Below are positions 35,670-43,277 of a stretch of DNA of 64,000 nucleotides, in pieces. Made by a program: the position numbers and the translations under genes. Location: assembly GCF_014884385.1 (NCBI RefSeq), contig NZ_WKFH01000003.1:124001-188000 (forward strand), read 5' to 3'. Source of the DNA: Phycobacter azelaicus (GTDB lineage: Bacteria; Pseudomonadota; Alphaproteobacteria; Rhodobacterales; Rhodobacteraceae). The number at the start of each line of letters is the position of its first letter. Within the stretch, counting starts at the first letter, position 1. The notes below the pieces were generated by a model. It worked only from the letters and a program-made list of their open reading frames with translations, was not told where the DNA came from and searched no databases.

Positions 35670-36545
35670 ATGAGCGACACCAGCTACACCCCGCCGAAAG
35701 TCTGGACTTGGGATCAGGAGAGCGGCGGACGTTTTGCCTCCATAAACCGTCCCATCTCGGGCGCGACTCACGACAAGGAGTTGCCCGTAGGCAAGCATCC
35801 CTTCCAGCTTTATTCGCTGGCGACCCCAAATGGCGTCAAGGTCACAGTTATGTTCGAAGAGCTGCTGGCCAAAGGGCATGGCGACGCCGAATATGACGCC
35901 TGGCTGATCAATATCGGCGAGGGCGATCAGTTCGGATCGGGCTTTGTCGATATCAATCCGAACTCCAAGATACCGGCACTTATGGATCGCTCCGGCGATG
36001 CACCGGTGCGTGTCTTTGAGTCCGGTTCGATCCTGGTGCATCTGGCGGAAAAGTTCGGGGAGTTTTTGCCAGCGTCCGGGCCTGAGCGCACAGAGGTTAT
36101 GAACTGGCTGTTCTGGCAAATGGGCAGCGCGCCCTATTTGGGCGGCGGATTTGGCCACTTCTATGCTTATGCACCGGAAAAATGGCAGTACCCCATCGAC
36201 CGGTTTGCAATGGAAACCAAACGCCAGCTTGACGTGCTGGATCGCCAATTGGCCGACAACGAATTCATTGCCGGAAACGAGTACACCATTGCGGATATCG
36301 CGATCTGGCCGTGGTACGGCCAACTGGTTCTGGGCCGTCTCTACGAGGCAGCCGAGTTCCTGGACGTGGAAAGCTACAAGAACGTGATGCGTTGGGCCAA
36401 GGTCATTGACGCCCGCCCGGCCGTCAGCCGCGGCCGCATGGTAAACCGCGCTTTTGGAGAGCTGCACACCCAGCTGCGCGAACGCCACGACGCCAGCGAC
36501 TTTGAAACCCGCACGCAGGACAAGCTTGAAGCCGAAGAATCCTGA
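35670..36545 (+). CDS. yghU: Glutathione S-transferase, YghU type
   Basis: This 291-residue nu-class GST has an N-terminal thioredoxin-like domain (PFQLYSLATPNGVKVTVMFEE, and NSKIPALMD with the cis-Pro glutathione loop) and an all-helical C-terminal domain ending in the VSRGRMVN segment. YghU-type proteins bind two glutathiones and have disulfide-bond reductase activity. ATG 35670 (MSDTSYTPPKVWTW) matches the normal YghU start. It is monocistronic. Confidence 0.93.
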   Translation: MSDTSYTPPKVWTWDQESGGRFASINRPISGATHDKELPVGKHPFQLYSLATPNGVKVTVMFEELLAKGHGDAEYDAWLINIGEGDQFGSGFVDINPNSKIPALMDRSGDAPVRVFESGSILVHLAEKFGEFLPASGPERTEVMNWLFWQMGSAPYLGGGFGHFYAYAPEKWQYPIDRFAMETKRQLDVLDRQLADNEFIAGNEYTIADIAIWPWYGQLVLGRLYEAAEFLDVESYKNVMRWAKVIDARPAVSRGRMVNRAFGELHTQLRERHDASDFETRTQDKLEAEES

Positions 36546-36720
36546 CCCCCCTTTTGTCCCACACCGCAACGCTCCCACGCACGCAGGCTCAGGTCGGCCT
36601 TGGCCCTCCTGAGCCTTTGCGCCCTTTGGCCCAGCGTCACCCAGCAAAGCAGCGGCACGGCCATCGCTTGGGGGAACAAGTCTTACGCTCATAAAACTTG
36701 TTTGCTCGCGCCGAACCAAA

Positions 36721-36754
36721 GGCGCCGCGGATAGCGCGGCGCCGGGCCCAACGG
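36721..36754. repeat. REP-like palindromic element A
   Basis: GGCGCCGCG (36721-36729) and CGCGGCGCC (36735-36743) form a perfect 9-bp inverted repeat, followed by GGGCCCAACGG. The right half GGCGCCGGGCCCAACGG recurs in a second palindrome at 51487-51503, suggesting a dispersed extragenic family. Confidence 0.65.
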
Positions 36755-36785
36755 GAAAGGATCGTCCATAGGGCGGTTCTTGACG

Positions 36786-36822
36786 GGCGGGAGCGCCTCT
36801 CCTCTGGGAGCGCCCTTTTTAC
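36786..36822. terminator. Terminator region between yghU and the SseB gene
   Basis: GGGCG pairs with CGCCC around a GC-rich loop containing a second GGAG/CTCC pairing and is followed by TTTTT, reading in the yghU direction. The SseB gene converges here. Confidence 0.5.
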
Positions 36823-37610
36823 TTCAGCCGGGGTGGTTTGTCCGGGTCACTGCCCGGCATGGACGGCTGATAGACCTGCGCCTCCTGCGGCTGGGGCAGC
36901 TCAAAGCGCAGGCCCACGCGGGCCAGACTTGCTGCCGCGGTATCGGCTCCCGCAAAAAAGCCCACATCCAGCGCACCGGCCTCGATCCCGGAAAACGTCA
37001 GCGCTTCGCTGACCGCCTTGGCCAAGGCGCTTTGAGCGCCTTCTTTGGCATCAATAATGCCCAACAGGTGCCCCCTGCCCCCACCGTGGTAGGTCACGCC
37101 CACAAGATAGGCCGCTTGTGCCAGCCCTGCAGCAGTGGCGAGTTTCGCATCCAGCGCGGTCAGGAAAGCCTCTGGCAAGCCTTTGGGCGGCAGGAAACTC
37201 TCGACCTCCGCCTCTACCTCGTGCGGCGCATGACCAAGGGTTTCCTGCAGCCAGCTCACAGCCTGCGGCGGGATCAACATGGCCGAGGGCGCCACCTCAA
37301 GGTTCACACCGATGCCAATGTCCTGCCCCGCCAGCATCTGCACGATCCCGCGGCCCGACAACCCCGCATAGGGCACCGCACGGCCCGCGAACTCTGCCAG
37401 ACGCTCTTCCCTGTCAAAGACAAGAACAAATCGCCCGTCCGGCGTGTCAAACAAAGCAGGCTCGATCGTTTCTCCCTCGACCTCCTTGTCCAGCATCAGG
37501 AACAGCTCACAATCGGACAGACGTTCGTAAAACCGCAGCCGCGCCGCATCCGAGGAGGGATCGGCCTCCATCCGGGCATGAGCTTGGTCCAATTGGGTAG
37601 GCAACGACAT
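36819..37610 (-). CDS. SseB-family protein
   Basis: This 263-residue protein has an N-terminal SseB domain (about 20-120, with LFLMLDKEVEG and DGRFVLVFDREERLAEFAG) and a C-terminal domain (about 150-245) of the kind seen in longer SseB proteins. SseB was first named as a possible enhancer of serine sensitivity; the biochemical role is unknown. Its ATG overlaps the stop codon of the upstream gene as TAATG, indicating translational coupling. Confidence 0.88.
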   Translation of the reverse strand: MSLPTQLDQAHARMEADPSSDAARLRFYERLSDCELFLMLDKEVEGETIEPALFDTPDGRFVLVFDREERLAEFAGRAVPYAGLSGRGIVQMLAGQDIGIGVNLEVAPSAMLIPPQAVSWLQETLGHAPHEVEAEVESFLPPKGLPEAFLTALDAKLATAAGLAQAAYLVGVTYHGGGRGHLLGIIDAKEGAQSALAKAVSEALTFSGIEAGALDVGFFAGADTAAASLARVGLRFELPQPQEAQVYQPSMPGSDPDKPPRLK

Positions 37611-38209
37611 TATATCAGCTCCTTGACCCGCAACCTCAGTGCAGGCAGCAGGTCCGTTTCAAACCAGGGATGGCGTTTCAGCCATGCGGTATTGCGCCAG
37701 GACGGATGAGGCAAGGGAAAGATCTGCGGCGCATGTTCACGCCATCCCCTGACCCGATCAGTGACACGCCCCGCTCCGCCAAGGTGATACCGCTGGGCAT
37801 GAGCACCGACCACAATGGTAAGCTCAACCTCTGGCATAGCCTGCATCACCTGTTCTCGCCAGGTGCGGGCGCAAACCGGCGGGGGCGGCAGATCCGCCTG
37901 TTTCGCATTATAGCCGGGAAAACAAAAGGCCATAGGGACAATGGCGACACGGTCGCGGTCATAAAATTGGGCTTCGCTCATTCCAAGCCACTGGCGCAAA
38001 CGATCACCGGATGCGTCCGTGAAAGGGCGCCCGCTTTGATGAACCCGCGCACCGGGCGCCTGCCCTGCGATGAGAATGCGGGCCGAAGGGCGAAACCAGA
38101 CTACGGGACGAGGCGCATGATGCGTTGCCGTCAGCGCAAAACGATCTGCGCACAATCGACAGTCGCAGATCTGCCGCTGCAAGGCCCGAACAGTGTTCAT
38201 GCGCTCCAT
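37610..38209 (-). CDS. Uracil-DNA-glycosylase superfamily protein
   Basis: This 199-residue protein has the UDG-superfamily fold pattern: a Cys-rich start (CDCRLCADR), the active-site-like GQAPGARVHQSGRPFTDASG motif near residue 50 and the LPHPSWRN motif near 175. It resembles the small UDG-like proteins annotated as 'uracil-DNA glycosylase family protein'; catalytic activity is likely but not shown. Start codons GTG 38212, ATG 38209 and ATG 38200 are all possible. It is translationally coupled to the SseB gene. Confidence 0.85.
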   Translation of the reverse strand: MERMNTVRALQRQICDCRLCADRFALTATHHAPRPVVWFRPSARILIAGQAPGARVHQSGRPFTDASGDRLRQWLGMSEAQFYDRDRVAIVPMAFCFPGYNAKQADLPPPPVCARTWREQVMQAMPEVELTIVVGAHAQRYHLGGAGRVTDRVRGWREHAPQIFPLPHPSWRNTAWLKRHPWFETDLLPALRLRVKELI

Positions 38210-38519
38210 CACTGTTTCACTTTTGGCAACAAAAAGAATAGACTAACGGAAAGAGGCTCATTGGCGGAACAAATATCTCACCCTCCCCGTTGCGACAAAG
38301 AGCACAGCAAGACGTTAAGGCTTCGTTTCGGAAAAGGAACACAATTTGACACAACAAAGCCTGATTTCCCGCGTAGGACGTTAATATTATTCAGCTATCC
38401 ACAACAGATACAAGCAGGATGAGACCAGGCTGCCCCATCTGCCGCCCCGGTAGATCAAGTGGCCCAAACAACAACCAGCGCCGGAGAGCGGGCAAGAACA
38501 GGCAAGACCGGAAGACGCG
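38210..38519. other. AT-rich regulatory region upstream of the capsule genes
   Basis: These 310 bases contain no gene. They are clearly richer in A and T than their surroundings and hold a TTGACA (38346-38351), a TTAATATTAT tract (38381-38390) and two copies of GACGTTAA (38311-38318 and 38377-38384). They probably carry the kpsT promoter and regulator sites; I cannot assign a -10 box with proper spacing to the TTGACA. Confidence 0.4.
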
Positions 38520-39179
38520 ATGCTCGAGTTTGAAAATGTCAGCAAGTCCTTCTGGACGGGCAAACAGCGCAAGGTGATTCTCGACCGGGTCTCCTTTCGG
38601 GTCGAGCTTGGCAAATCAGTCGGCATACTCGCTCCCAATGGAACTGGCAAAACCACCTTGATCAACATGATGGCCGGTCTGGAAAAGCCCGATGAGGGTG
38701 AGATCCGGCGCGGCTGCAAGATTTCGTTTCCGCTGGGTTTCATGGGCGGCGTGATCAGCCGCCTATCGGGCATGGACAACAGCCGTTACATCGCCAAGCT
38801 TTATGGCCTCGACGCGGACTATGTCGAAGCCTATTGTCGCTGGCTCTGCGGATTGGGCGAATACTTCGATCAACCGCTTGGCACTTACTCTTCGGGGATG
38901 CGGGCGCGGTTCAGCTTTTCTTTGATGCTGGCGCTGGACTTCGATATCTATCTTATTGACGAGGGGATGCCCAGTACGACCGACGTGGAGTTCAACCGCA
39001 AAGCGGGTGAGATCCTGCAAGAGCGTCTGCAAACCACAACGATTGTCATCGTATCCCACCAGCCCAAGACGCTGGAGAAATTTGCCCGTTCCGCAGCCGT
39101 GTTGGTCGACGGACATCTGCACATGTTTGAAACCTTGGAAGAAGCGAAACAGCTCTATGACTACCAAACCCAAGGCTAA
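38520..39179 (+). CDS. kpsT: Capsule polysaccharide export ATPase (KpsT-like)
   Basis: This 219-residue ABC ATPase belongs to the KpsT/Wzt-like capsule group. Walker A is APNGTGKT at 38-45; the signature region YSSGMRARFSFSLML replaces the usual LSGGQ, as in KpsT; Walker B is YLIDEGM. It should energise export of capsule or KDO-linked polysaccharide with a KpsM permease, which is not next to it. GGAAG precedes ATG 38520. Its 3' end overlaps kpsE by 23 bases. Confidence 0.92.
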   Translation: MLEFENVSKSFWTGKQRKVILDRVSFRVELGKSVGILAPNGTGKTTLINMMAGLEKPDEGEIRRGCKISFPLGFMGGVISRLSGMDNSRYIAKLYGLDADYVEAYCRWLCGLGEYFDQPLGTYSSGMRARFSFSLMLALDFDIYLIDEGMPSTTDVEFNRKAGEILQERLQTTTIVIVSHQPKTLEKFARSAAVLVDGHLHMFETLEEAKQLYDYQTQG

Positions 39180-40719
39180 AAAGTTTCGGATCCGCCGCAG
39201 CTCAAGCGCTGCCGGAGGGCAAGGCGGCCAGGTCGCGGCAGCACGTCCCGTCGAGACGCCAGGCCCCGGAAGCAGCGCTCAGGCTGCCAGCGCTTCTGCC
39301 CGGCCTGCGGCTGCCTCCTCGGCACAGGGGGCTGCAGATCCCGTACGCACTGGCCAGGTCAGCAGCGCCCGCGAAATGAAGGCGTCGACCGATATCGACG
39401 ACATCCGGCGCGAGGGGCTTACGGGACGGCAACTGCGGCTTGCACGCCGGGTGGCTCAGCAGCACAACCTGCCCGTAACATCCGATTTCGAAGCCGTGCG
39501 CCTGCTCCGCCTCAAGGGCATCGACCCCTTCAAACGCGCCAACATGCTTGAACTGGTGGTCCCGCAGAACTCGGCACGCCCTGAAGGCACCCCGACACCG
39601 GGCGCGGTGCAGTTGCCGCAGACGGTCCCCGCAGGCAAGACGACACTGCCGTCGACCGAACTAAGCCCGGCCGAGCGTCGCAACCGTGAAATCCAGGAAA
39701 TCCAACGGGACCTTGCCCGCAGACGTCGACGCAAGCTGAGCCTGCTCCTAGCCCGGCTCGCGTTCTTCGTGATCCTGCCAACGCTGATCACAGGATACTA
39801 CTTTTACAAGGTCGCAACACCGATGTATGCGGCCAAATCCGAATTTCTGGTACTCAAAGCCGACAGCGCAGGTGGCGGTGGCCTCGGCGGGCTGCTCAGC
39901 GGAACGCAATTCGCCACCAGTCAGGATTCGATCGCTGTCCAAAGCTATCTGCAATCCAAAGAAGCCATGCTGCGCCTTGACGACGAGGCCGGTTTCAAAT
40001 CACATTTCACACAGGACTGGATCGATCCCATCCAGCGCTTGACCACGGATCCCTCCAATGAGGAAGCCTACAAGACCTACCAGCGAAACGTGAAAATCGG
40101 CTATGATCCGACCGAGGGCGTGATCCGCATGGAAGTGACTGCAGCCGATCCCGGCGTCTCTGCAGAATTCTCTCGCCGCCTGATCACCTATGCGCAAGAG
40201 AAGGTGAACCAGCTGTCAGAGCAGAAACGCTCCGATCAGGTGGGCGAAGCAGAGGCGGCGCTTGCGCTTGCAGAAACCCAGCGCCGCGAAGCGCAGGAAC
40301 GCCTTGTCCGTCTTCAGCAAAAGGGGGCTGTGCTGGACCCCGAGGGCGTGATCATGTCGTTGCGCTCGCAGATCTCGACATTCGAAGTGCAACTCCAGGA
40401 AAAGCAACTGGAACTGGCGGCTCTCATGGACAACACCCGTCCCAACCGCGCCAAGGTTGATGGGGCCGAAGCGGATATCGCCCGGCTTGAAGCGCTGATC
40501 CAGCGGCTGAATGATCGCATGACCAACGCCTCTGCAGGCGAAAACTCGCTAGCCAACCTGAGCGTTCAGATTCAAATGGCTCAGGCCGACCTTGCGACCC
40601 GCGATCTGATGCTGCAATCGGCCTTGCAGCAAGTGGAAACCACGCGCATGGAAGCCAACCGGCAGGTGCGTTACCTGACCACCGCCGTTGAACCTGTTCC
40701 GAGCGAAGAAGCCACTTAA
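39157..40719 (+). CDS. kpsE: KpsE-like capsule export protein, cut short by an in-frame stop
   Basis: This inner-membrane/periplasmic protein of the polysaccharide co-polymerase (KpsE/BexC/CtrB) type couples capsule export to the outer membrane. A basic, Ala/Pro-rich cytoplasmic N-terminus (1-185) precedes transmembrane helix 1 (about 194-214), a periplasmic domain and long coiled coils (about 330-500). The frame stops at TAA 40717-40719 (codon 521), yet the same frame continues for 34 sense codons that look like the expected second membrane helix. ATG 39157 overlaps kpsT. Without the C-terminal helix the product is probably impaired, unless the stop is read through or is a sequencing error. 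Confidence 0.85.
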   Translation: MTTKPKAKKFRIRRSSSAAGGQGGQVAAARPVETPGPGSSAQAASASARPAAASSAQGAADPVRTGQVSSAREMKASTDIDDIRREGLTGRQLRLARRVAQQHNLPVTSDFEAVRLLRLKGIDPFKRANMLELVVPQNSARPEGTPTPGAVQLPQTVPAGKTTLPSTELSPAERRNREIQEIQRDLARRRRRKLSLLLARLAFFVILPTLITGYYFYKVATPMYAAKSEFLVLKADSAGGGGLGGLLSGTQFATSQDSIAVQSYLQSKEAMLRLDDEAGFKSHFTQDWIDPIQRLTTDPSNEEAYKTYQRNVKIGYDPTEGVIRMEVTAADPGVSAEFSRRLITYAQEKVNQLSEQKRSDQVGEAEAALALAETQRREAQERLVRLQQKGAVLDPEGVIMSLRSQISTFEVQLQEKQLELAALMDNTRPNRAKVDGAEADIARLEALIQRLNDRMTNASAGENSLANLSVQIQMAQADLATRDLMLQSALQQVETTRMEANRQVRYLTTAVEPVPSEEAT

Positions 40720-40824
40720 CCGCGCAAGTTCGAAAATACGATTTTGGCATTCCTGATCTTTTCCGGTATCTACCTGATGTGTTCGCTCACAGCATCCATT
40801 CTCCGGGAACAGGTATCCTCTTAA
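40720..40824 (+). pseudogene. Detached C-terminal tail of kpsE
   Basis: Directly after the TAA at 40717-40719 the same frame reads PRKFENTILAF, then LIFSGIYLMCSLTASILRE, then QVSS and a TAA at 40822-40824. This is the conserved C-terminal transmembrane segment of KpsE-type proteins. The distal stop is 4 bases before kdsA, as expected for the original gene end. Confidence 0.85.
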
Positions 40825-40828
40825 TCTC

Positions 40829-41662
40829 ATGAAACACATCGATATCGCCGGGCTGACCATCGGCAATGACTGTCCCCTGACAGTGATTGCCGGTCCTTGC
40901 CAGCTGGAAACCGCCGATCACGCCCGCATGATTGCCGGCAAAATGAAAGAGGCCTGTGCAGCCGCAGGGGCGCAGTATGTCTTCAAGGCATCGTATGACA
41001 AGGCCAACCGGACCTCGCTCTCCGGCAAACGCGGCCTTGGGCTTGAGGAAGGGCTGAGGGTTCTCGACGAAATTCGCCGTGAATTCGATGTTCCCGTGCT
41101 GACCGATGTCCACACCGAGGAACAGTGCGCCGTGGCCGCCGAAGCTGTGGATATCCTGCAAATCCCCGCGTTCCTGTGCCGACAGACCGACATGCTGCTG
41201 GCAGCTGGGCGCACCGGAAAGGCGGTCAATATCAAGAAGGGGCAGTTCCTTGCACCCTGGGATATGGCCAATGTCGTCGCCAAGGTCGAAAGCACCGGCA
41301 ACGACAAGATACTTCTCACCGAGCGCGGCGCCTCTTTTGGGTATAATGCACTGGTGGCCGATATGCGCTCTTTGCCGATCATGGCGCAAACCGGCTATCC
41401 GGTTGTCATGGACGCAACCCACGCCGTGCAACAACCGGGCGGACAGGGTGGATCTTCTGGCGGCAAGCGTGAATTTGCACCCGTTATGGCCCGCGCTGCC
41501 GTCTCATTGGGCATCTCCGCCGTTTTCATTGAAACACACGAAGATCCCGATAGCGCGCCCTCGGATGGGCCGAATATGATTTACCTTGATGACATGCCAA
41601 AATTGGTTGAAACGCTCATGGCATTCGACCGCTTGGCAAAAGCAAACCCTATTACGATTTAG
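40829..41662 (+). CDS. kdsA: 3-deoxy-8-phosphooctulonate (KDO-8-P) synthase
   Basis: This 277-residue enzyme condenses arabinose 5-phosphate with phosphoenolpyruvate to give KDO-8-phosphate, precursor of KDO in lipopolysaccharide and capsule anchors. Family motifs include GPCQLE, KASYDKANRTS, DVHT and DATHAVQ(Q/x)PGG. Asn at KANRTS and His in DATHA are in place; a CQ in GPCQ is the metal-dependent type pattern. It follows the original kpsE stop codon by 4 bases and precedes the phosphomannomutase by 19. Confidence 0.96.
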   Translation: MKHIDIAGLTIGNDCPLTVIAGPCQLETADHARMIAGKMKEACAAAGAQYVFKASYDKANRTSLSGKRGLGLEEGLRVLDEIRREFDVPVLTDVHTEEQCAVAAEAVDILQIPAFLCRQTDMLLAAGRTGKAVNIKKGQFLAPWDMANVVAKVESTGNDKILLTERGASFGYNALVADMRSLPIMAQTGYPVVMDATHAVQQPGGQGGSSGGKREFAPVMARAAVSLGISAVFIETHEDPDSAPSDGPNMIYLDDMPKLVETLMAFDRLAKANPITI

Positions 41663-41681
41663 AACCCGAAAGGGACCTTTC

Positions 41682-43178
41682 ATGACTAAACCCATCTCGC
41701 CGGTTACACCAAACACCTGGTCCTTTCTGCGCGATCCGATGATCACACCCACCGGCTTTCGCGAGTATGACGCACGCTGGAAGTACCCCGAGGAAATCAA
41801 TCTTCCCGGCATGACCGCCCTTGGCCTTGGCCTTGGCACCCAGATGCACAAGCGCGGAATCGCTCCGGTTATTGCCGTGGGTAACGATTACCGTGACTAC
41901 TCGCTGGCTATCAAACAGGCGCTGATCCTTGGCCTTCTGCAGGCAGGCATCAAGGTCAAGGACATCGGTCCCGCCGTATCGCCTATGGCCTATTTCGCAC
42001 AGTTCCATCTGGATGTTCCTGCCGTGGCCATGGTCACCGCCAGCCACAACCCCAACGGCTGGACCGGTGTAAAGATGGGCTTTGACCGCCCTCTTACCCA
42101 TGGCCCCGATGAGATGGCAGAGCTGCGCGACATCGTGCTGAACGGCGAAGGGGTCGCGCGCGAGGGCGGCTCTTACGAGTTCGTCGATGGTGTCAAGGAA
42201 GCCTACCTTGACGATCTGGTCGGCGATTTCAAGATGTCCCGCAAGCTCAAGGTGGTTTGCGCCACCGGAAACGGCACCGCCTCGGCCTTTGGTCCCGAAC
42301 TGTTCGAGAGGATCGGTGTGGAGGTCGTGCCCAGCCACAATGAACTCGACTACACCTTCCCCAACTACAATCCGAACCCCGAAGCCATGGAGATGCTCCA
42401 TGACATGTCAGACACGGTCAAAGCCACGGGCGCAGATTTCGCGCTTGGGTTTGATGGCGATGGCGACCGCTGTGGGGTGGTGGACGATGAGGGCGAAGAG
42501 ATCTTTGCCGACAAGGTGGGCGTCATAATGGCCCGCGATCTTTCCAAGCTTTATCCGAATTCGACCTTTGTTGCGGATGTGAAGTCCACAGGCCTTTTTG
42601 CCTCCGATCCCGAGCTGCAGAAAAATGGCGTCACGGCGGATTACTGGAAGACTGGCCACAGCCACATGAAACGGCGTGTGAAGGAAATCGGCGCGCTGGC
42701 GGGTTTCGAGAAATCCGGCCACTACTTCCTCGCTGAACCGGTCGGGCGCGGCTATGACTGCGGTATGCGTGTGGCGGTGGAGATCTGCAAGCTGATGGAT
42801 CGCAACCCCGATATGAAGATGTCGGATCTGAGGAAAGCTCTGCCGAAGACCTGGTCGACCCCGACAATGTCCCCTTATTGCGCCGATACCGAGAAATACA
42901 CCGTTCTGGAGCGACTGGTGGAGAAACTGGTCGCCAAGGCCGAAGCTGGCGACACCGTTGCGGGGCGCCCGATCAAAGAGGTCGTCACGGTCAACGGGGC
43001 CCGCGTGATCCTGGACAATGGCTCCTGGGGGCTGGTGCGTGCGTCATCCAACACGCCAAACTTGGTGGTGGTCTGTGAGAGCAGTGAAAGCGAAGAGGAA
43101 ATGCGTGCGATCTTTGCCGATATCGACGCGGTGATACGCACCGAGCCGCTGGTCGGAGACTATGATCAGACCATTTGA
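41682..43178 (+). CDS. Phosphomannomutase/phosphoglucomutase
   Basis: This 498-residue enzyme of the alpha-D-phosphohexomutase family has the active-site serine in TASHNPNG (Ser121), the Mg-binding DGDGDR loop near residue 260, the sugar-binding GFEKSGH and the phosphate-binding RASSNTPN segment (a variant of RPSGTEP). It interconverts hexose 1- and 6-phosphates to feed nucleotide-sugar and capsule synthesis. AAAGGGA precedes ATG 41682. It is the last gene of the kpsT-kpsE-kdsA unit and is followed by a strong terminator. Confidence 0.94.
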   Translation: MTKPISPVTPNTWSFLRDPMITPTGFREYDARWKYPEEINLPGMTALGLGLGTQMHKRGIAPVIAVGNDYRDYSLAIKQALILGLLQAGIKVKDIGPAVSPMAYFAQFHLDVPAVAMVTASHNPNGWTGVKMGFDRPLTHGPDEMAELRDIVLNGEGVAREGGSYEFVDGVKEAYLDDLVGDFKMSRKLKVVCATGNGTASAFGPELFERIGVEVVPSHNELDYTFPNYNPNPEAMEMLHDMSDTVKATGADFALGFDGDGDRCGVVDDEGEEIFADKVGVIMARDLSKLYPNSTFVADVKSTGLFASDPELQKNGVTADYWKTGHSHMKRRVKEIGALAGFEKSGHYFLAEPVGRGYDCGMRVAVEICKLMDRNPDMKMSDLRKALPKTWSTPTMSPYCADTEKYTVLERLVEKLVAKAEAGDTVAGRPIKEVVTVNGARVILDNGSWGLVRASSNTPNLVVVCESSESEEEMRAIFADIDAVIRTEPLVGDYDQTI

Positions 43179-43229
43179 TCCCCGCACGGCGATCTGAGGT
43201 TTTTCGCCTGGCTTGCGCCAGTCGACCGG

Positions 43230-43261
43230 CGCGCCCACCTTTGGTGGGCGCGTTTTCTTTT
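43230..43261 (+). terminator. Strong intrinsic terminator after the capsule/KDO genes
   Basis: CGCGCCCACC and GGTGGGCGCG form a perfect 10-bp stem with a 3-base loop followed by TTTTCTTTT. It may also serve the convergent AsmA gene. Confidence 0.9.
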
Positions 43262-43277
43262 CCCGCGCACCTTTACG

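Noticed and set aside
38346-38387. TTGACA with TAATAT as the kpsT promoter
   Set aside because: The boxes are 30 bases apart, too far for a sigma-70 promoter; only a general regulatory region is reported.
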